Of a stretch of 64,000 bases of DNA, positions 61,147 through 64,000 are shown piece by piece. Each line of letters begins with the position of its first letter. Positions within the stretch are counted from its first letter, which is position 1. The translations under genes were made by a program, and so were the position numbers. The notes under the pieces were generated by a model, which worked only from the letters and a program-made list of their open reading frames with translations, was not told the origin of the DNA and ran no database searches. The stretch comes from Bacteroidia bacterium (GTDB lineage Bacteria; Bacteroidota; Bacteroidia; Flavobacteriales; Flavobacteriaceae), in contig JAUIJA010000001.1 of NCBI GenBank assembly GCA_030431055.1, positions 558,001-622,000 on the forward strand, given 5' to 3'.

Positions 61147-64000
61147 TTATTTGTTTTTTCGGTTAGCCCACCAAATCTTTAATAAGTTCACGAGGTAAAA
61201 TAATACAGGAACTACAATTAAAGTAAGGAATGTTGCAAAAATTAACCCGAAAATTACTGTCCAAGCAAGTGGTCCCCAAAAGATTACGTTATCTCCACCT
61301 TGATAATAATGTGGATTAAATTCTGAGAACAACCCGAAGAAATCTATATTAAGTCCGATTGCAAGTGGAATTAATCCTAAAACAGTCGTAATCGCAGTTA
61401 AAAGAACTGGTCTTAAACGAGCTTTACCACCTTTTACAATTGCGTTAAAAATTTCTTGTTTTGGTAAACTTTCATCTTCAGTAAGATTTAATTCTTCGGA
61501 TCTTCTATCTAATAATAATTGCGTGTAATCGAGGAGTACAACTCCATTGTTTACTACAATTCCGGCTAGCGAGATAATTCCCATCATAGTCATCATAATA
61601 ACGAAAGGCCAACCTGTAATCATTAAACCTAAGAATACACCAATAAAACTCAAGAAAACAGCAATCATAATAATTGATGGTTTTGAAATAGAGTTGAATT
61701 GAAAAACTAGGATTAACATAATTAAACCTAATCCAGATATTAATGCTCCCATTAAGAAAGTCATTTGTTTGGTTTGTTCTTCAATTTGTCCTGTATAGTC
61801 AATTTTAATGTTTTTTGAAACATCAAAACCAGCCATTTCAGCTTGAATTTGAGCTACAACCGAACCAGCATCTGTGTAACCTGGAGCTAAAGCTGAATAT
61901 AATACAACAACTCTTTCTGTATCGCGATGTTTGATAGCACTAAAAGAAGAGGTGTTTTTTTGTGAAGCCACTGTAGAAACTGGAATTTCTTTTAGTTGGC
62001 CACTAGCCATGTCTCTAAAAATGATATTTTGATTAAAAATAGCACTTTGATTATAGCGATTATCTTTATTAAAACGAACATAAATGTCGTAATCGTCTCC
62101 GTCTTTTTTGTAAATTCCAGCTTTTTCTCCAAAAATAGAACGGCGTAATTGATTACCAACTTGCCCAGCTGAAACACCCATTTCACCAGCTTTTTCTCTA
62201 TCAACAACTACGCTCATTGCCGGTTTAGACTTATTAACATCTACTTTTAACTCATCAACACCTGGAATATTCTTATCATTTAAGAAGTCTTTCATCTTTT
62301 CGGCAGTAACAATTAATTCATCATAATCATTACCTTTAATTTCAATATTTACTGGGTAACCAGCTGGTGGTCCTACAGCATCTTTTTCTACTGAAATAAT
62401 TACACCTGGATAAATATCTTTTAAAGATTCTTGAACTTTTACGCGAAGATCTTCAGAATCTAAACCGTTTCTAAATTTATATTCACGCATTGAAACGGTA
62501 ATTTTTCCTTTATGTGGCATCTCTGCAGATGAACCTCCATCGGTTTGAGGGTTTCCAGCTCCTTCACCCACTTGAGAAACAGCACTTTCAACTAAATAAT
62601 TTGTATTGTCTTCTGGGTTTATAATGTCTTTACCGCCTAGTTTTTGGTTAAGAACAGCATAAACTCTTTTTTCAATAGAAGCTGTAATTTCATTTGTTTT
62701 AGCAATATCTGTTCCTTGTGGATACTCAATGTATACAATTACCTGATTAGGTTTATTTTCAGGGAAAAATTCAACTTTTGTTCTTCCACTACCAACACTC
62801 CAGCCAAAATATAAACCAAGTATAAGTAAGAATGAAAGTCCCATTAAAGCAGTTATGAAATAAGGTTTTTTGCCTGATAAAGCAAAACGTAAACTTGTTT
62901 CATACCAGTTCTCCCATTTTGTAAGGATTCTCTTTTGGAAAGAAATAGTTAATCCTTTAATGAAGTATTTATACAACCAGAACATGATTGCTGTAAAAAT
63001 CATTAACGAACCTAAGGCTCTCATAGAACCACCAACAAGTAATATAAAAATTCCAATTGGCACTAAAATTAATGTCAAACGAATTAATTGTTTTTTATCT
63101 AAAATTTTCTCGTTAACATCCATAAACTGCGAAACCATTACAGAGTTAAAGAAAACCGCAACAAATAATGATGAACCTAGTACAATTGATAAAGTAATAG
63201 GGAAGAATTTCATAAATTCTCCCATAACTCCTGGCCACATTCCTAGCGGAACGAATGCTGCAACTGTTGTAGCCGTAGATATAATAATAGGTAAAGCAAT
63301 TTCTCCAATACCTTTTTTAGCAGCTTCAAAACGCGACATTCCTTCTTCGTCCATTAAACGATAGACGTTTTCTACAACTACAATTCCGTTATCTACCAGC
63401 ATACCTAATCCCATAATTAACCCAAATAGAATCATGGTGTTTAATGTGTAACCAAACAGATTTATAATCATAAACGACATAAACATTGACATAGGAATAG
63501 CAAACCCAACAAATAGTGCATTTCTAAATCCTAAGAAGAACATTAAAACTCCTACAACTAAGATGATACCAAAGATGATGTTGTTTACTAAATCGTCAAC
63601 TTGATTTAATGTTCTCGAAGATTGATCGTTTGCAATTGAAATTTTTAAATCGCTTGGAAGAACATTTTCTTTAGCATCGTTAACTATTGTTTTAATTTTA
63701 TCAGCAGCTTCAATCATGTTTTTACCAGCACGTTTTTTTACGTCAAGCATAACTACTTCTTTTCCAAATTCTCTGGCATAAGTAGTTTTATCTACATCTT
63801 TAAAAGTTACTGTTGCTACATCTTTTAAATAAACTGCACCATTTTGTGTTTTTACAACAAAATTTTCAAGTTCTACAGGTTTGTTAATTTCACCTTTTAT
63901 ACTTATTGTACGTCTTTGTCCGTTTGCAATTAAATTTCCGGCAGACATGGTAACGTTTCCATTGCGAATAGCATTGATAACATCGTCAAAGCTAACTTTT
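61147..64000 (-). CDS. RND-family efflux permease (AcrB/HAE1-like), start beyond the window
   Basis: At least 950 residues are visible on the minus strand; the frame stays open to base 64000 (codons reading KVSFDDVINAIRNGNVTMSAG), so the true start lies off the right edge. Twelve-helix RND architecture is evident: first helix bundle (FGIILVVGVLMFFLGFRNAL), GLGMLVDNGIVVVENVYRL with one proton-relay Asp (the second is Asn), porter domains, and second bundle to the Lys-rich end. It exports drugs, lipids or metals across both membranes with partners not in view. Confidence 0.93.
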   Translation of the reverse strand, partial: KVSFDDVINAIRNGNVTMSAGNLIANGQRRTISIKGEINKPVELENFVVKTQNGAVYLKDVATVTFKDVDKTTYAREFGKEVVMLDVKKRAGKNMIEAADKIKTIVNDAKENVLPSDLKISIANDQSSRTLNQVDDLVNNIIFGIILVVGVLMFFLGFRNALFVGFAIPMSMFMSFMIINLFGYTLNTMILFGLIMGLGMLVDNGIVVVENVYRLMDEEGMSRFEAAKKGIGEIALPIIISTATTVAAFVPLGMWPGVMGEFMKFFPITLSIVLGSSLFVAVFFNSVMVSQFMDVNEKILDKKQLIRLTLILVPIGIFILLVGGSMRALGSLMIFTAIMFWLYKYFIKGLTISFQKRILTKWENWYETSLRFALSGKKPYFITALMGLSFLLILGLYFGWSVGSGRTKVEFFPENKPNQVIVYIEYPQGTDIAKTNEITASIEKRVYAVLNQKLGGKDIINPEDNTNYLVESAVSQVGEGAGNPQTDGGSSAEMPHKGKITVSMREYKFRNGLDSEDLRVKVQESLKDIYPGVIISVEKDAVGPPAGYPVNIEIKGNDYDELIVTAEKMKDFLNDKNIPGVDELKVDVNKSKPAMSVVVDREKAGEMGVSAGQVGNQLRRSIFGEKAGIYKKDGDDYDIYVRFNKDNRYNQSAIFNQNIIFRDMASGQLKEIPVSTVASQKNTSSFSAIKHRDTERVVVLYSALAPGYTDAGSVVAQIQAEMAGFDVSKNIKIDYTGQIEEQTKQMTFLMGALISGLGLIMLILVFQFNSISKPSIIMIAVFLSFIGVFLGLMITGWPFVIMMTMMGIISLAGIVVNNGVVLLDYTQLLLDRRSEELNLTEDESLPKQEIFNAIVKGGKARLRPVLLTAITTVLGLIPLAIGLNIDFFGLFSEFNPHYYQGGDNVIFWGPLAWTVIFGLIFATFLTLIVVPVLFYLVNLLKIWWANRKNK

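Noticed and set aside
62870..63364. 164-codon plus-strand frame antisense to the RND pump
   Set aside because: Long antisense frames are common opposite membrane-protein genes; no start signal or family features.

Overview
The window looks like chromosomal DNA from a member of Flavobacteriaceae (Bacteroidota), most likely Flavobacterium or a close relative. The evidence is the low GC content, promoters of the TAnnTTTG (-7) type, weak Shine-Dalgarno signals, a type IX secretion (T9SS) C-terminal sorting domain, the gliding/T9SS lipoprotein SprE, DUF4270, DUF4292 and DUF6168 proteins, an SDR-type L-threonine dehydrogenase, and an ATP synthase locus split into two operons. Almost everything is housekeeping. 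I see no rRNA, tRNA, CRISPR array, prophage or insertion sequence. No gene-free stretch exceeds 300 bases; the longest gaps (about 200 bases, near 3651-3824, 5078-5270 and 7342-7545) hold palindromic repeats or promoter DNA.

Layout. 1-5810: end of a T9SS-exported protein, an M13 metallopeptidase, an SDR epimerase-like protein, a zinc-ribbon protein and a DUF6265 lipoprotein, with palindromic intergenic repeats between them. 5815-12960: GNAT-nitrilase fusion, short SSB, Cys/Lys-rich small protein, ferritin, metG, LD-carboxypeptidase, YraN, ACT-type protein. 13061-21834: sprE, bactofilin, AtpZ-like, DUF6168 and atpBEFHAG. 21926-29746: envelope block of flippase, dUTPase, a four-helix-bundle cassette, sugar nucleotidyltransferase, TPR, DUF4292 and EnvC-like proteins. 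29743-37198: mfd, ThrDH, NTF2-like lipoprotein, OmpA lipoprotein, exonuclease III. 37391-46028: OlsF-like fusion, small membrane genes, VOC protein, hydroxyacid dehydrogenase, radA, esterase-like protein, flippase-like protein, panD, panC. 46132-52461: half glycogen-synthase-like protein, DUF4270, glmS, atpD-atpC. 52535-64000: MocR-type regulator divergent from a TonB receptor, cold-shock protein, aspS, TlpA-like thioredoxin, MORN-repeat protein, a lipoprotein, and an RND efflux pump running off the right edge.

How the parts relate. The atp genes at 16732-21834 encode the a, c, b, delta, alpha and gamma subunits, and 50623-52461 encodes beta and a short epsilon, so F1Fo needs two transcripts. 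The envelope block (flippase, nucleotidyltransferase, DUF4292, EnvC-like) and the gliding gene sprE supply surface biogenesis. panC/panD feed CoA, glmS feeds aminosugars, and mfd, radA, xth and ssb serve DNA repair.

Most notable: a four-helix-bundle gene bracketed by direct copies of a palindromic repeat (24433-24976); a MocR-type regulator whose PLP-binding lysine is replaced by Gln, with a palindromic operator candidate facing a TonB receptor; two small lipoprotein genes each bracketed by a GTCATTTCGAGC-type palindrome; several proteins that have lost catalytic residues (esterase-like, EnvC-like, glycogen-synthase-like); and an intrinsic-terminator-like hairpin inside the first codons of the gene after panD.
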